From Methyloversatilis discipulorum (lineage in GTDB: Bacteria > Pseudomonadota > Gammaproteobacteria > Burkholderiales > Rhodocyclaceae), in the NCBI RefSeq assembly GCF_000527135.1, contig NZ_AZUP01000001.1:4241535-4305534 (forward strand): a stretch of 64,000 nucleotides of DNA, in the 5' to 3' direction. Position 1 is the stretch's first letter; every line of letters starts with the position of its first letter. The notes below the pieces were generated by a model. The model worked only from the letters and a program-made list of their open reading frames with translations. It did no database searches and was not told the origin of the DNA. This document shows positions 43,995 to 53,028 of this stretch, piece by piece. The position numbers were made by a program, and so were the translations under genes.

Positions 43995-46532
43995 TCACTC
44001 TTTTCCGCGCCCGCCTTCCAGCGCCCGCCGCAGATAGGGCGAGGTGCGGCTGCCTTTCGCTCGCGCCACGTCGGCCGGCCGCCCCTCGGCGACGATGCGC
44101 CCACCCTCGGCCCCAGCGCCCGGGCCCATGTCGATCACCCAGTCAGCCCGCGCCACCAGTCGCATGTCGTGCTCGACCAGCACCACGCTGTTGCCGCCAT
44201 CGACCAGCACTTCGAGCTGGGCGAGCAGACGTTCGACGTCGGCTGGATGCAGGCCGGTGGTCGGCTCGTCCAGTACGTACAGCGTGCCGCCTCGTCCGCT
44301 GCGCTGCAGTTCGGTGGCGAGCTTGATGCGCTGCGCCTCGCCGCCCGACAGTTCGGTCGCCGGCTGGCCCAGCCGCAGATAGCCCAGGCCGAGCCGGCTC
44401 AGCAGCGTGAGCGGGGCGCGCACGCGCGGCTCGCCGGTAAACACCTCGCAGGCCTGGCCGACGGTGAGGTCCAGCACCTCGGCGATAGTGCGGCCCTGCC
44501 AGGTCACGGCCAGCGTGGCCGGGTTGTAGCGGCTGCCGTGGCAGTCGGCGCAGGGCGCGTACACGCCGGGCATGAACAGCAGTTCGACGCTGACGAAGCC
44601 TTCGCCCTCGCAGGTCGGGCAGCGACCCCTGGCCACGTTGAACGAGAAGCGTCCGGCGTCGAAGCCACGCTTGCGGGCGGCGGGTGTCTGTGCGAACAGC
44701 TTGCGCACCTCGTCGAACAGGCCGGTGTAGGTGGCGAGGTTGGAGCGCGGCGTGCGGCCGATCGGCTTCTGGTCGATGCGCACCAGCCGGCGGATCGCGT
44801 CCGCGCCTTCGCCCAGCCGGCCTTCGGTCGGCGCGGTGTCGACCGGCGGCTGCTCGCCGTCGTCGTGCTCGGGCTCGGCCTCGACCACGTGGCCCAGGTG
44901 CTCCGCCACCAGTTCGACCAGGGCCTGGCTGATCAGGCTGGACTTGCCGGAGCCGGACAGGCCGGTCACCGCACACAGCACGCCGAGCGGGATGCGCGCG
45001 TCCAGCCGGTCCAGGTTGTTGCGGCTCACGTCGTGCAGCGACAGCCAGCATGATGGCGTTCGCGGTGTGCGCGCCGGCGGCTGGTCGGACTTCAGGAAGC
45101 GCGCGGTCGCCGACGACTTTACCGCGGTCAGACCGGCGGGCGGGCCGCTGTAGACGATGTCTCCGCCCTCGGTGCCTGCGCCCGGGCCGACATCGACCAC
45201 CCAGTCGGCGCGGCGGATCATGTCGAGGTCGTGCTCGACCACGAACACGCTGTTGCCCGCCTGCTTCAGCTGCAGCAGGGCGTCGAACAGCGCTTCGCCG
45301 TCGGCCGGATGCAGACCGGCGGACGGTTCGTCCAGCACATAGACGACGCCGAAAAGCTGCGAGCGCAACTGGGTGGCCAGCCTGAGCCGCTGCAGCTCAC
45401 CTGGCGACAGCGTGGGCGTACTGCGTTCCAGCGTCAGATAGCCCAGGCCCAGCCGCAGCAGCACTTCGATGCGGTCGACCACTTCGCCTGCCAGCCTCTG
45501 TGCGGCGAGGCGCTTTTCCTCCGGCTGCCGGGCATCCGCCTCGCCGGCGACGGCCGGTGCGAGCAGGCGCACCACCTCGGATAGCGGCTGGCGCGACAGC
45601 GCGCCGATGTCCAGCCCGGCGAAGGTGACCGCCAGCGCTTCCGGCTTGAGCCGCTTGCCGGCGCACATCGGGCAGTCGGCGGCCCGCATGTAGCGCGACA
45701 CGCGTTTGCGCATCAGCGTGCTCTGCGTGCTGGCGAAGGTGTGCAGCACGTAGCGGCGGGCGCTGGTGAAGGTGCCCTGATAGCTCGGCTCCATCTTCCG
45801 CCGCAGCGCGACGCGCGTTTCCTCCGGGGTGAAGCCGGCATAGACCGGTACCACCGGCTGTTCGTCGGTGAACAGGATCCAGTCCCGCACCTTGCGCGGC
45901 AGCTTTGCCCACGGCGTGTCGATGTCGATGCCCAGGCTGACCAGGATGTCGCGCAGATTCTGACCGTGCCAGGCCGGCGGCCACGCGCTGACTGCGCCGT
46001 CACGTATGGTCAGCGACGGGTCGAGCACCAGCGTCTCTTCGCTCACCTCGAACACGCGACCCAGACCGTGGCAGTTCGGGCAGGCGCCCTGTGGCGTGTT
46101 GGGCGAGAAGTCCTCGGCCTGCAGCATGGGCTGGCGCGCGGGATAGCGGCCGGCTCGCGAATACAGCAGGCGCAGCAGGCTGGACAGCGTGGTCACGCTG
46201 CCTACCGACGAGCGCGCGCCCGGCGTGCCGCGCTGCTGCTGCAGCGCCACCGCCGGCGGCAGGCCTTCGATGCTGTCGACGTCCGGTACGCCAGCCTGAT
46301 CAATCAGCCGCCGTGCATACGGCGCCACCGATTCCAGATAGCGCCGCTGCGCCTCGGCATACAGCGTGCCGAAGGCGAGCGAGGACTTGCCGGACCCGGA
46401 TACACCGGAAAACGCCACCAGCGCATCGCGCGGCAGATCGACGTCGATGTCTTTCAGATTGTGTTCACGGGCACCGCGGACGCGGATGGTGGCGGAGGCG
46501 GCGAGTCGGTTGGAGGGCTGGGTCTTGCTCAT
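43995..46532 (-). CDS. UvrA-like ABC ATPase (UvrA paralogue)
   Basis: An 845-residue UvrA-family protein with two ABC cassettes. The first has Walker A GVSGSGKSSLAFGTLY and signature LSPGELQRLRLATQL; the second has GLSGSGKSSLISQALVEL and LSGGEAQRIKLATELQ followed by LDEPTTGLHPAD. Zinc-binding CXXC pairs occur in CPNCHGLG, CPMCAGKRLKPEAL and CPTCEGEGFV. It is about 100 residues shorter than housekeeping UvrA, as in UvrA2-type proteins, which lack part of the UvrB-binding region and often protect against DNA-binding drugs. The start MSKTQPSNRL is chosen because upstream residues lack similarity. Monocistronic. Confidence 0.88.
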   Translation of the reverse strand: MSKTQPSNRLAASATIRVRGAREHNLKDIDVDLPRDALVAFSGVSGSGKSSLAFGTLYAEAQRRYLESVAPYARRLIDQAGVPDVDSIEGLPPAVALQQQRGTPGARSSVGSVTTLSSLLRLLYSRAGRYPARQPMLQAEDFSPNTPQGACPNCHGLGRVFEVSEETLVLDPSLTIRDGAVSAWPPAWHGQNLRDILVSLGIDIDTPWAKLPRKVRDWILFTDEQPVVPVYAGFTPEETRVALRRKMEPSYQGTFTSARRYVLHTFASTQSTLMRKRVSRYMRAADCPMCAGKRLKPEALAVTFAGLDIGALSRQPLSEVVRLLAPAVAGEADARQPEEKRLAAQRLAGEVVDRIEVLLRLGLGYLTLERSTPTLSPGELQRLRLATQLRSQLFGVVYVLDEPSAGLHPADGEALFDALLQLKQAGNSVFVVEHDLDMIRRADWVVDVGPGAGTEGGDIVYSGPPAGLTAVKSSATARFLKSDQPPARTPRTPSCWLSLHDVSRNNLDRLDARIPLGVLCAVTGLSGSGKSSLISQALVELVAEHLGHVVEAEPEHDDGEQPPVDTAPTEGRLGEGADAIRRLVRIDQKPIGRTPRSNLATYTGLFDEVRKLFAQTPAARKRGFDAGRFSFNVARGRCPTCEGEGFVSVELLFMPGVYAPCADCHGSRYNPATLAVTWQGRTIAEVLDLTVGQACEVFTGEPRVRAPLTLLSRLGLGYLRLGQPATELSGGEAQRIKLATELQRSGRGGTLYVLDEPTTGLHPADVERLLAQLEVLVDGGNSVVLVEHDMRLVARADWVIDMGPGAGAEGGRIVAEGRPADVARAKGSRTSPYLRRALEGGRGKE

Positions 46533-46762
46533 GCGCGTGCGATGGAAGCTGGACGGAGACGGGGCCTGCACAGGGTACGCAAGGGCGGCCGACACCTTGC
46601 TGCAGGCAGACTGCGCCTGCGCGAAGATGTTGCCATGTCGTCGCATTGTGCCCGTCCCTGTGCCGGGCGCGTGCCGTTACCGGCCGTCCCGTGCAGGCTC
46701 CGGCGCCCGGCGCCTCGCGTGTTCCGGTGTGATGCCTCCAGCTGGCGAGGAGGCCGGCTGGT

Positions 46763-47419
46763 TCAGGGGCGCCGGCGGCGGCTGGCGGTCAGCAGGCATC
46801 CCAGGCCGGCCAGCCAGAGTGCGGCCGTCATCGGCTCGGGCACCGCTGTCACGTTGATGGTGATCGACTTGCCATCGAATGAACCGTCGGTCGACGAGAA
46901 GTCGTCGTATTGCGGATAGCTGTACTGCCACGACGAGCAGCTCAGCCCGCCGCCTTCGTCGCTCATGCAGGTGCGGGATGCGATCTCGCTGCCCGACGAG
47001 GTCGAGTTGGTCGCGCTCCAGCCGCCGCCGACGGCGATATCGAAGGTGCCGGCAGTCGGGAACAGCAGCGAGAAGGTCCAGCCGTTGGAATAACCGCTGC
47101 CGGGCGCTGCCGAGGGATAGTCGTTGAAGTTCTGGCCGGCGGCCTGCAGATAGACGGCCGTCACCGTTTCAGCCTCGTACCAGTACCAGTTCATCATCCA
47201 TTCCTGGTACCCCTCGACCGGTGTCGGTTCGACCGGATCATTCCCGCCGTCGTTACGCGACGAGGTGTTCACGCTGAAGGACACGAAGAAATCCACCGTG
47301 CTGCCGGCCTGCACCGTGGTCTGGCTGGCGCCGAAGCTGTCGATCTGTCCGCTGGCGGACCATGCGCAGGGACTGGCGATCAGGCCGAGGCAAAGCAATG
47401 CCGAAGTGGCTCTCTTCAT
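46763..47419 (-). CDS. PEP-CTERM exosortase-sorted protein
   Basis: A 218-residue exported protein: signal MKRATSALLCLGLIASPCAWS, an acidic, Ser/Gly/Tyr-rich middle (DSFGASQTTVQAGSTVDFFVSFSVNTSS; EWMMNWYWYEAETVTAVYL) and a PEP-CTERM tail (AVPEPMTAALWLAGLGCLLT plus ASRRRRP). The middle matches no domain I recognise; it may be an Ig-like beta sandwich. GAGGAG precedes the ATG, eight codons into the longest frame. It is unrelated in sequence to the other PEP-CTERM protein of this window outside the tail. Confidence 0.85.
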   Translation of the reverse strand: MKRATSALLCLGLIASPCAWSASGQIDSFGASQTTVQAGSTVDFFVSFSVNTSSRNDGGNDPVEPTPVEGYQEWMMNWYWYEAETVTAVYLQAAGQNFNDYPSAAPGSGYSNGWTFSLLFPTAGTFDIAVGGGWSATNSTSSGSEIASRTCMSDEGGGLSCSSWQYSYPQYDDFSSTDGSFDGKSITINVTAVPEPMTAALWLAGLGCLLTASRRRRP

Positions 47420-47740
47420 GTTCCGCTCCTCTTTCAATGACACCCGTGCGGCTGCACGCTGCGGCGAGCCAGCCTGGGCGTCGGGTTGGATGAAGTTATG
47501 AGCCTAGCATCGGGACATGGGCTTCGATAGCGCGTCCGACCGGCGGTGGCGATGCCGTTCTGCGACCGGCTGACCGGCAGACGGCTCGGGCACCGGTCGG
47601 TGCGGCACATGCCGGTGGCCCATGCTTCAATTAATATGCGGGGCCAGAAAATCGGGGCTTTCCTGTCGAGCAGTTCGCGGCCGTGTCGCCATCCGTCCTG
47701 CGTATCCGCCCGGGGAGGCGCCCCCACATGAGACCCGACA
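47420..47740. other. Gene-free 321-bp gap between the PEP-CTERM gene and psd
   Basis: No supportable gene lies here. On the minus strand a GG-N10-GC pair at 47461-47474 is spaced like a sigma-54 promoter 30 bases from the PEP-CTERM start, but its -12 box (CCGC) is poor. An AT-rich island around 47630 (AATTAATATG) may be a psd promoter -10 without a good -35. Confidence 0.4.
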
Positions 47741-48604
47741 ATGCCGTCACCTGATCTTCGTGATCGCCTTTTCGTGCTGGCCCAGCACGGCATGCCCAAG
47801 CAGGCACTGACGCGTTTCGCCGAATTCGTGGCGAATTCGCGCGCACCCTGGACCCGCGGCATCATTCCCTGGTTCATCCGCAAGTACGGCGTGGACATGA
47901 GCGAGGCGGCCCGACCCGACCCGGCGGACTATGCCTGCTTCAACGATTTCTTCACCCGTGCGCTGCGCGAAGGTGCCCGTCCGCTGGCCGACTCGCCCTT
48001 CGTCAGCCCGGTCGACGGCACTGTGATCGACTGCGTGAAGCTCGATGGCGACACCTTGCTGCAGGTGAAGGGACACCCTTACAGCGCGCGTGCCCTGGTG
48101 GGCGGCGACGCGGCGCTGGTCGATCGATTCGACGGCGGCGAAGCGATCTCCATCTACCTGAGTCCCAAGGACTACCACCGCATTCACATGCCCTGTGCGG
48201 GCCGGCTCCGGCGCATGATCCATGTGCCGGGCAGCCTGTATTCGGTGAACCCGGCGACGGTGGCGGGCGTGCCCGGCCTGTTCGCGCGCAATGAACGCGT
48301 GGTCTGCCTGTTCGATTCGGACTTCGGCCCCTTCGTGCTGACACTGGTCGGCGCCATGGTGGTCGGCAGCATGCAGACCGTGTGGCATGGGCTGATCAAT
48401 CCGCCGCGCACCGGCAAGCTGCGCGAGTGGCATTACGACGATCAGGACATCCGGCTCGCTCGGGGCGAGGAGATGGGACGTTTCCTGCTCGGCTCGACCG
48501 TCGTCATGCTGTTCCCTCAGGGCGTGCTGCGCGCCCGTGCCGACTGGCTGCCGGGCCGTACGGTGCGCATGGGTGAGACGATGGCTGACGCGTCGCCGCG
48601 CTGA
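47741..48604 (+). CDS. psd: Phosphatidylserine decarboxylase proenzyme
   Basis: Psd makes phosphatidylethanolamine at the inner membrane. The 287-residue proenzyme has FNDFFTRALREGARPL, SPVDGTV, the catalytic YHRIHMPCAGRL and the self-cleavage motif LGST at about 250-253 (FLLGSTVVMLFP). Cleavage before Ser252 would generate the pyruvoyl cofactor. The length matches the E. coli type. No strong ribosome-binding site is seen. Confidence 0.96.
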   Translation: MPSPDLRDRLFVLAQHGMPKQALTRFAEFVANSRAPWTRGIIPWFIRKYGVDMSEAARPDPADYACFNDFFTRALREGARPLADSPFVSPVDGTVIDCVKLDGDTLLQVKGHPYSARALVGGDAALVDRFDGGEAISIYLSPKDYHRIHMPCAGRLRRMIHVPGSLYSVNPATVAGVPGLFARNERVVCLFDSDFGPFVLTLVGAMVVGSMQTVWHGLINPPRTGKLREWHYDDQDIRLARGEEMGRFLLGSTVVMLFPQGVLRARADWLPGRTVRMGETMADASPR

Positions 48605-48626
48605 CTGACGCAGCGGGTTAGACTAC

Positions 48627-48669
48627 ATTTGTTTCCATGGAAACAAATAAGGTGTGAATCGAAACAAAT
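48627..48669. promoter_or_regulatory. Operator of the Xre/RES toxin-antitoxin pair
   Basis: A perfect 22-bp palindrome at 48627-48648 (arms ATTTGTTTCCA / TGGAAACAAAT) is followed by a third half-site, CGAAACAAAT at 48660-48669. It repeats the right arm in direct orientation exactly 21 bp away, two helical turns. Placement 45-87 bases before the antitoxin start fits autorepression with conditional cooperativity. Confidence 0.65.
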
Positions 48670-48713
48670 GGGCTATGCTTCAAGCTGATTCGATTTCACC
48701 GGGGATACCTGCC

Positions 48714-49109
48714 ATGGGCGCCGTCGCAGACAAGGGAATCAGCGCTTCGGAAGACCGGGGCGCGCTGGCCCGCATGATCATGACCCTGCTCGACCACTGG
48801 AAGCTCGGCACCGAAGACCAGGCCGCGCTGCTGGGCATCGCCGCCAGCAACCGGGCGGCGCTGGCGCGCTACCGGCGCGGCGAGCCGATCGGCACCAGCC
48901 GCGACCAGTATGAGCGCGTCGGTCACCTGCTGGGCATACACAAGAACCTCCGCCTGCTGTTTCCTCAGAACCGCGACCTCGCTTACCGCTGGATGAGCAC
49001 GCGCAACCGTGCGTTCGACAATCTCACCCCGGTCGAGGTGGTGAAGGAATGGGGCTTTGCCGGGTTGCTGATGGTGCGCGCCTACCTGGATCGGGCGCGC
49101 GGCCAGTGA
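48714..49109 (+). CDS. Xre/MbcA/ParS-family antitoxin (DUF2384-type)
   Basis: The 131-residue protein combines an Xre-like helix-turn-helix ([34 protein letters not shown]) with the C-terminal toxin-binding domain typical of RES partners ([54 protein letters not shown]). The start is chosen for a GGGGA site nine bases ahead. Earlier in-frame starts (48675, 48654) would overlap the operator region. It overlaps the RES gene by four bases (GTGA), so toxin translation is coupled. Confidence 0.88.
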   Translation: MGAVADKGISASEDRGALARMIMTLLDHWKLGTEDQAALLGIAASNRAALARYRRGEPIGTSRDQYERVGHLLGIHKNLRLLFPQNRDLAYRWMSTRNRAFDNLTPVEVVKEWGFAGLLMVRAYLDRARGQ

Positions 49110-49843
49110 GTCTCGGCGATCTGTTCGCCCGCCTTGCGCTGGCCGAGGTGCAGCGCGACGTGTTCCGCAACATCGTGTCGCTGCGCAGTTCGCAGGACCT
49201 GTTCGACGATCTCACCGACGATCCGGCCGAGTGGGCGCTGGCGCAGAAAGTGGAGAGCGACGCCAAGCCGCCGCCCTACCGTTCGCCCACTCCGGTGCTG
49301 CACCGTCCGTTCGAGGACGCCGAGTGGTTCAACGCCATCGCCTGGCCTTTCCAGAACTGGCAGGCCAGTCGCTTTTCCGACGGTCGCCACGGCGTGTGGT
49401 ACGGCTCGGAGTCGGTCGATACCACGGTCTATGAGTCCGCCTGGCACTGGCGCAACGGCCTGCTGGCTGACGCCGGTTTCGAACGCGAATCGGTGGCGGC
49501 CGAGCGCAAGGTCTATGTCGTGGGCTGCGCCGCTGCGCTGCTCGACTTCCGTCCACTCACGGCCGACTGGCCGGATCTGCTGCATCCGCTCGATTACAGC
49601 TTCCCGCAGTCGGTCGGCGCGCGCATTCACCGCGAAGGTCATCCCGGCCTGGTGGTGCAGTCGGTGCGCCGGCCTGAGGGCGAGAACTTTGCGGTATTCA
49701 ATCCGGCGGTGCTGTCCAGTCCGCGTCACCACCTGCAACTGACCTACCGGCTCGACGGCGAGTGCATCGTCGTCGAGAAGACGCCGGGTGTGGCTTGGTT
49801 CGGCATCGACGCGGCCGACTTCGGGCGGCGCGCTGCGGGTTGA
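49106..49843 (+). CDS. RES-domain toxin
   Basis: A 245-residue RES-family protein. RES toxins deplete cellular NAD+, and the name comes from conserved Arg, Glu and Ser residues. Visible are [30 protein letters not shown] (pocket with Arg, Tyr and Glu), then [33 protein letters not shown] (Ser and Asn region). The GTG start overlaps the antitoxin stop. An upstream ATG in frame (49049) would overlap the antitoxin domain and is less likely. It ends two bases before the convergent merR stop. Confidence 0.88.
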   Translation: MSLGDLFARLALAEVQRDVFRNIVSLRSSQDLFDDLTDDPAEWALAQKVESDAKPPPYRSPTPVLHRPFEDAEWFNAIAWPFQNWQASRFSDGRHGVWYGSESVDTTVYESAWHWRNGLLADAGFERESVAAERKVYVVGCAAALLDFRPLTADWPDLLHPLDYSFPQSVGARIHREGHPGLVVQSVRRPEGENFAVFNPAVLSSPRHHLQLTYRLDGECIVVEKTPGVAWFGIDAADFGRRAAG

Positions 49844-49845
49844 GT

Positions 49846-50277
49846 TCAGACCGTTTTGCGGGGCGACGGAAGGCGTCGCGCCAGCGACTTCGATTCCGCT
49901 GCGCGCAGGATGCGGCGGAAGGTCGGGCATTCCAGGTGGCTCGGCGCAGGGCAGACGGCGGCGTGACGGAGGCCGTCGCGCAGCGCGCTCAGCCTGCGTA
50001 TCGTGCGTTCGAGTTCGTCGGCGCGTTCGGCCAATAGGCGGCGGTCGATGTCCAGCGTGCCGCCCGGTGCGAACATGCGGCCGATCTCGTCCAGCGAGAA
50101 GCCGGCAGCGCGGCCGATCGAAATCAGCGCCAGCCGCTCCAGCACGTCGTTGCCGAATACGCGGCGCAGACCGCGCCGTCCGATCGAACGTATCAGCCCC
50201 TTTTCCTCGTAGAAACGCAGGGTCGCCGCGCTGACGCCGGCGCGTTGCGCCACTTCGGCGATATCCAGATCGCTCAT
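49846..50277 (-). CDS. MerR-family regulator
   Basis: A 143-residue MerR regulator: DIAEVAQRAGVSAATLRFYEEKGLIRSIGRRGLRRVF is the winged-helix DNA-binding region, followed by a long dimerisation helix. The C-terminus has two cysteines in AVCPAPSHLECPTFRRIL, which may form the effector site. The [2Fe-2S] cluster of SoxR is absent. It is divergent from a methyltransferase gene across a classic 19-bp-spacer MerR promoter. The start MSDLDIAEV is the conserved family opening. Confidence 0.9.
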   Translation of the reverse strand: MSDLDIAEVAQRAGVSAATLRFYEEKGLIRSIGRRGLRRVFGNDVLERLALISIGRAAGFSLDEIGRMFAPGGTLDIDRRLLAERADELERTIRRLSALRDGLRHAAVCPAPSHLECPTFRRILRAAESKSLARRLPSPRKTV

Positions 50278-50281
50278 GGGC

Positions 50282-50312
50282 TTGACCTCAAGTCGACTTG
50301 AATTTGCATAGT
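50282..50312 (+). promoter_or_regulatory. MerR-type promoter/operator of the methyltransferase gene
   Basis: TTGACC (50282-50287), a 19-base spacer and CATAGT (50307-50312). The spacer contains the perfect 14-bp palindrome TCAAGTCGACTTGA (50288-50301). The overlong spacer with dyad is the hallmark of promoters that MerR proteins activate by DNA untwisting. Confidence 0.75.
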
Positions 50313-50352
50313 GCTCACACCGCACGTTGCGGGCAAGTCACGGGAGACGACG

Positions 50353-51195
<843 letters not shown>

Positions 51196-51208
51196 GCGCG
51201 CTCGCGTG

Positions 51209-52861
51209 TCAGCGGCCGGAGAAGCGCAGCCGCGACAACATCTTCAGGTTGCCCTTGCGGTAGTAGGCGTCCGCCCAGCTGTCGTCCGGCGACAGCGGTT
51301 TCGCCTCCTTCAGCTTCAGCAGCTTCGCGTAATAGCGGAAGCGGTAGTGCTCGTAGAAGCGCAGCACTTCCAGCCCGTAGCGGTCGGCGAGGTCGGTGTC
51401 GCCGCGGATGACGAGCACGTTCTCGTCGTTGCCGCTGCTGGCCGAGGCGCTGAGGTTGTGGCTGCCGCTGAGGATGACTGGCTGGTCGGTGGTGAAGTCG
51501 GTGACGATGGCTTTCAGGTGCACCAGCAGGTTGCCGCGCTGGCCGCGCAGGCCTTCCTTGACCCAGCCTTCCAGTCCGCCGCTGAGCAGCGCCGGCGTCG
51601 TGAATTCGGCCGTGCGGTCGGCGTGGAAGCCGGTGATGCGGCTGGCGCTGTTCTGGATGCCGTAGCGCAGCACCTGGTCGTTGGCCTGGCCGAGCAGCGC
51701 GTCGAGTATCGGTTCCGGCAGCGCAAAGGCGGTGGCGAACAGCAGGTCGCGTTTGGCGCCGTTTATCAGTTCGGCGAAGGCGGCAAGATCGCCGCCGCCG
51801 GAGCGCGGCGAGAAACCGGCCCAGATGCGGCCGGTCGGTGCGACCGGGTTGTGTTCGTTGATCCAGGCGCGGGTGGCGGCGACGTCGCCGGGCGCGGCCC
51901 AGATCTGATCGAACAGCGCCAGATATTCGGCAGCCACCGCCTTGTCGTCGACGGTGTGCACGACATTGGCCTGCCGGTACACGCCGTTCTCGGTGAAGTT
52001 GGTGCTGCCGCACAGCACGGCGCGTGGCGTGCGGATGCCACTGCGGCCGAGCTTGCTCAGCACGATGTACTTGTGGTGAAAGATCTTCGAAGTGAGGCGC
52101 GCCCGCTTCTTCGCCTTTGGAATCGATTTCAGCGCCGCCTCGTTCTGCACCGTCTGTTCGTCGCCGGCCTTGCCGTGATAGAGCACGCGCACCTGCACGC
52201 CGCGCCGGTGCGCCGCCCGCACGGCGCTGGCGATCGCTTTCAGTTCGTATTCGTAGATCGCGATGTCCAGCGCCCAGCTAGCATCCTTGGCGCGGGCGAT
52301 GAAGGCGAGCAGCCGGTCGAGCAGGCCGTTCTGCAGCCAGTCGCGCGGCGCGGCCGGCCATTTCTCGATCGGCAGGTCCTTGTTCTCCGGACGGCTCAGC
52401 AGCGCATCGAGCTCGGGAAACTTGCGGCCGAAGGCCTGGCTGGCGGCGACCGCCCGGTTGAACACGACGCCATGGCCCTTGGGCTTGCCGTCGTCGGTGG
52501 TGACTGCCAGCTCCAGTGACTCGCCCAACTCAGGCCGCTCAGCGCTGCCGTACACGAGATGTACGCGGTAGCGGCAGCGCGTGCCGGGCGCGATGCTGTA
52601 GTCGGCCCAGCGGAATTTCTGTATCGGCGCCAGATTGCTCGGCGTCGCCGCCCACTTCTCCAGCGTGTGCGCGCGGCCGGGGAAGGTGAGGCTGTTGAGC
52701 AGCCACTGCCACTTCTTCGTGCCCTCCTTCTGCTCGATCGCAAAGCCTAGCAAGCCGGCGCGTCGCGATGCGTCGACGTCCATCGCCAGCAGCACGCCGC
52801 TAGTGCCGGCGTAGGCCTTGACCCGGAAGTCGTCGTCGGCATTCGTGACCAGTACGCGCAT
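51209..52861 (-). CDS. Phospholipase D-like protein with one degenerate HKD motif
   Basis: A 550-residue PLD-superfamily protein. The second catalytic motif is intact (VHLKAIVTD: His448, Lys450, Asp455, then SGSHNLSASA). The first reads FHHKYIVLS with Ser269 where Asp is expected, followed by CGSTNFTENG. No signal peptide is seen, so it is probably cytoplasmic. The first about 140 residues form a separate beta-rich domain of unknown role. Start chosen for GGGAG five bases ahead. Nuclease or phospholipase activity cannot be distinguished. Confidence 0.8.
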   Translation of the reverse strand: MRVLVTNADDDFRVKAYAGTSGVLLAMDVDASRRAGLLGFAIEQKEGTKKWQWLLNSLTFPGRAHTLEKWAATPSNLAPIQKFRWADYSIAPGTRCRYRVHLVYGSAERPELGESLELAVTTDDGKPKGHGVVFNRAVAASQAFGRKFPELDALLSRPENKDLPIEKWPAAPRDWLQNGLLDRLLAFIARAKDASWALDIAIYEYELKAIASAVRAAHRRGVQVRVLYHGKAGDEQTVQNEAALKSIPKAKKRARLTSKIFHHKYIVLSKLGRSGIRTPRAVLCGSTNFTENGVYRQANVVHTVDDKAVAAEYLALFDQIWAAPGDVAATRAWINEHNPVAPTGRIWAGFSPRSGGGDLAAFAELINGAKRDLLFATAFALPEPILDALLGQANDQVLRYGIQNSASRITGFHADRTAEFTTPALLSGGLEGWVKEGLRGQRGNLLVHLKAIVTDFTTDQPVILSGSHNLSASASSGNDENVLVIRGDTDLADRYGLEVLRFYEHYRFRYYAKLLKLKEAKPLSPDDSWADAYYRKGNLKMLSRLRFSGR

Positions 52862-52880
52862 GGGAACTCCCGGGCGATGC

Positions 52881-52892
52881 GATGACGTCATC
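52881..52892. promoter_or_regulatory. 12-bp perfect palindrome between divergent genes
   Basis: GATGACGTCATC lies 19 bases upstream of the PLD-like start in the 167-bp gap shared with the divergent BNR-repeat gene. It is a candidate operator; no regulator gene is adjacent. Confidence 0.3.
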
Positions 52893-53028
52893 TTGCGACC
52901 GGGGCGCGAAAGCTGCAACGATGACGACCTGCGATGTCGAAATGCCGGTGCGTGCTTCGTCGACCTGACAGACCCGGCGCGCAGCGCTGTCTGCGCACCG
53001 GCCCCTGACGAGACAAGGAGGAGAACCC

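Noticed and set aside
47455..47480. Sigma-54 promoter for the second PEP-CTERM gene
   Set aside because: Spacing is right, but the -12 box CCGC and -24 box AGGCTG are too weak to list as a feature.
47434..47898. Minus-strand 154-codon frame spanning the gap before psd
   Set aside because: It overlaps psd antisense, has no ribosome-binding site or domain character, and is Arg/Ser-rich.
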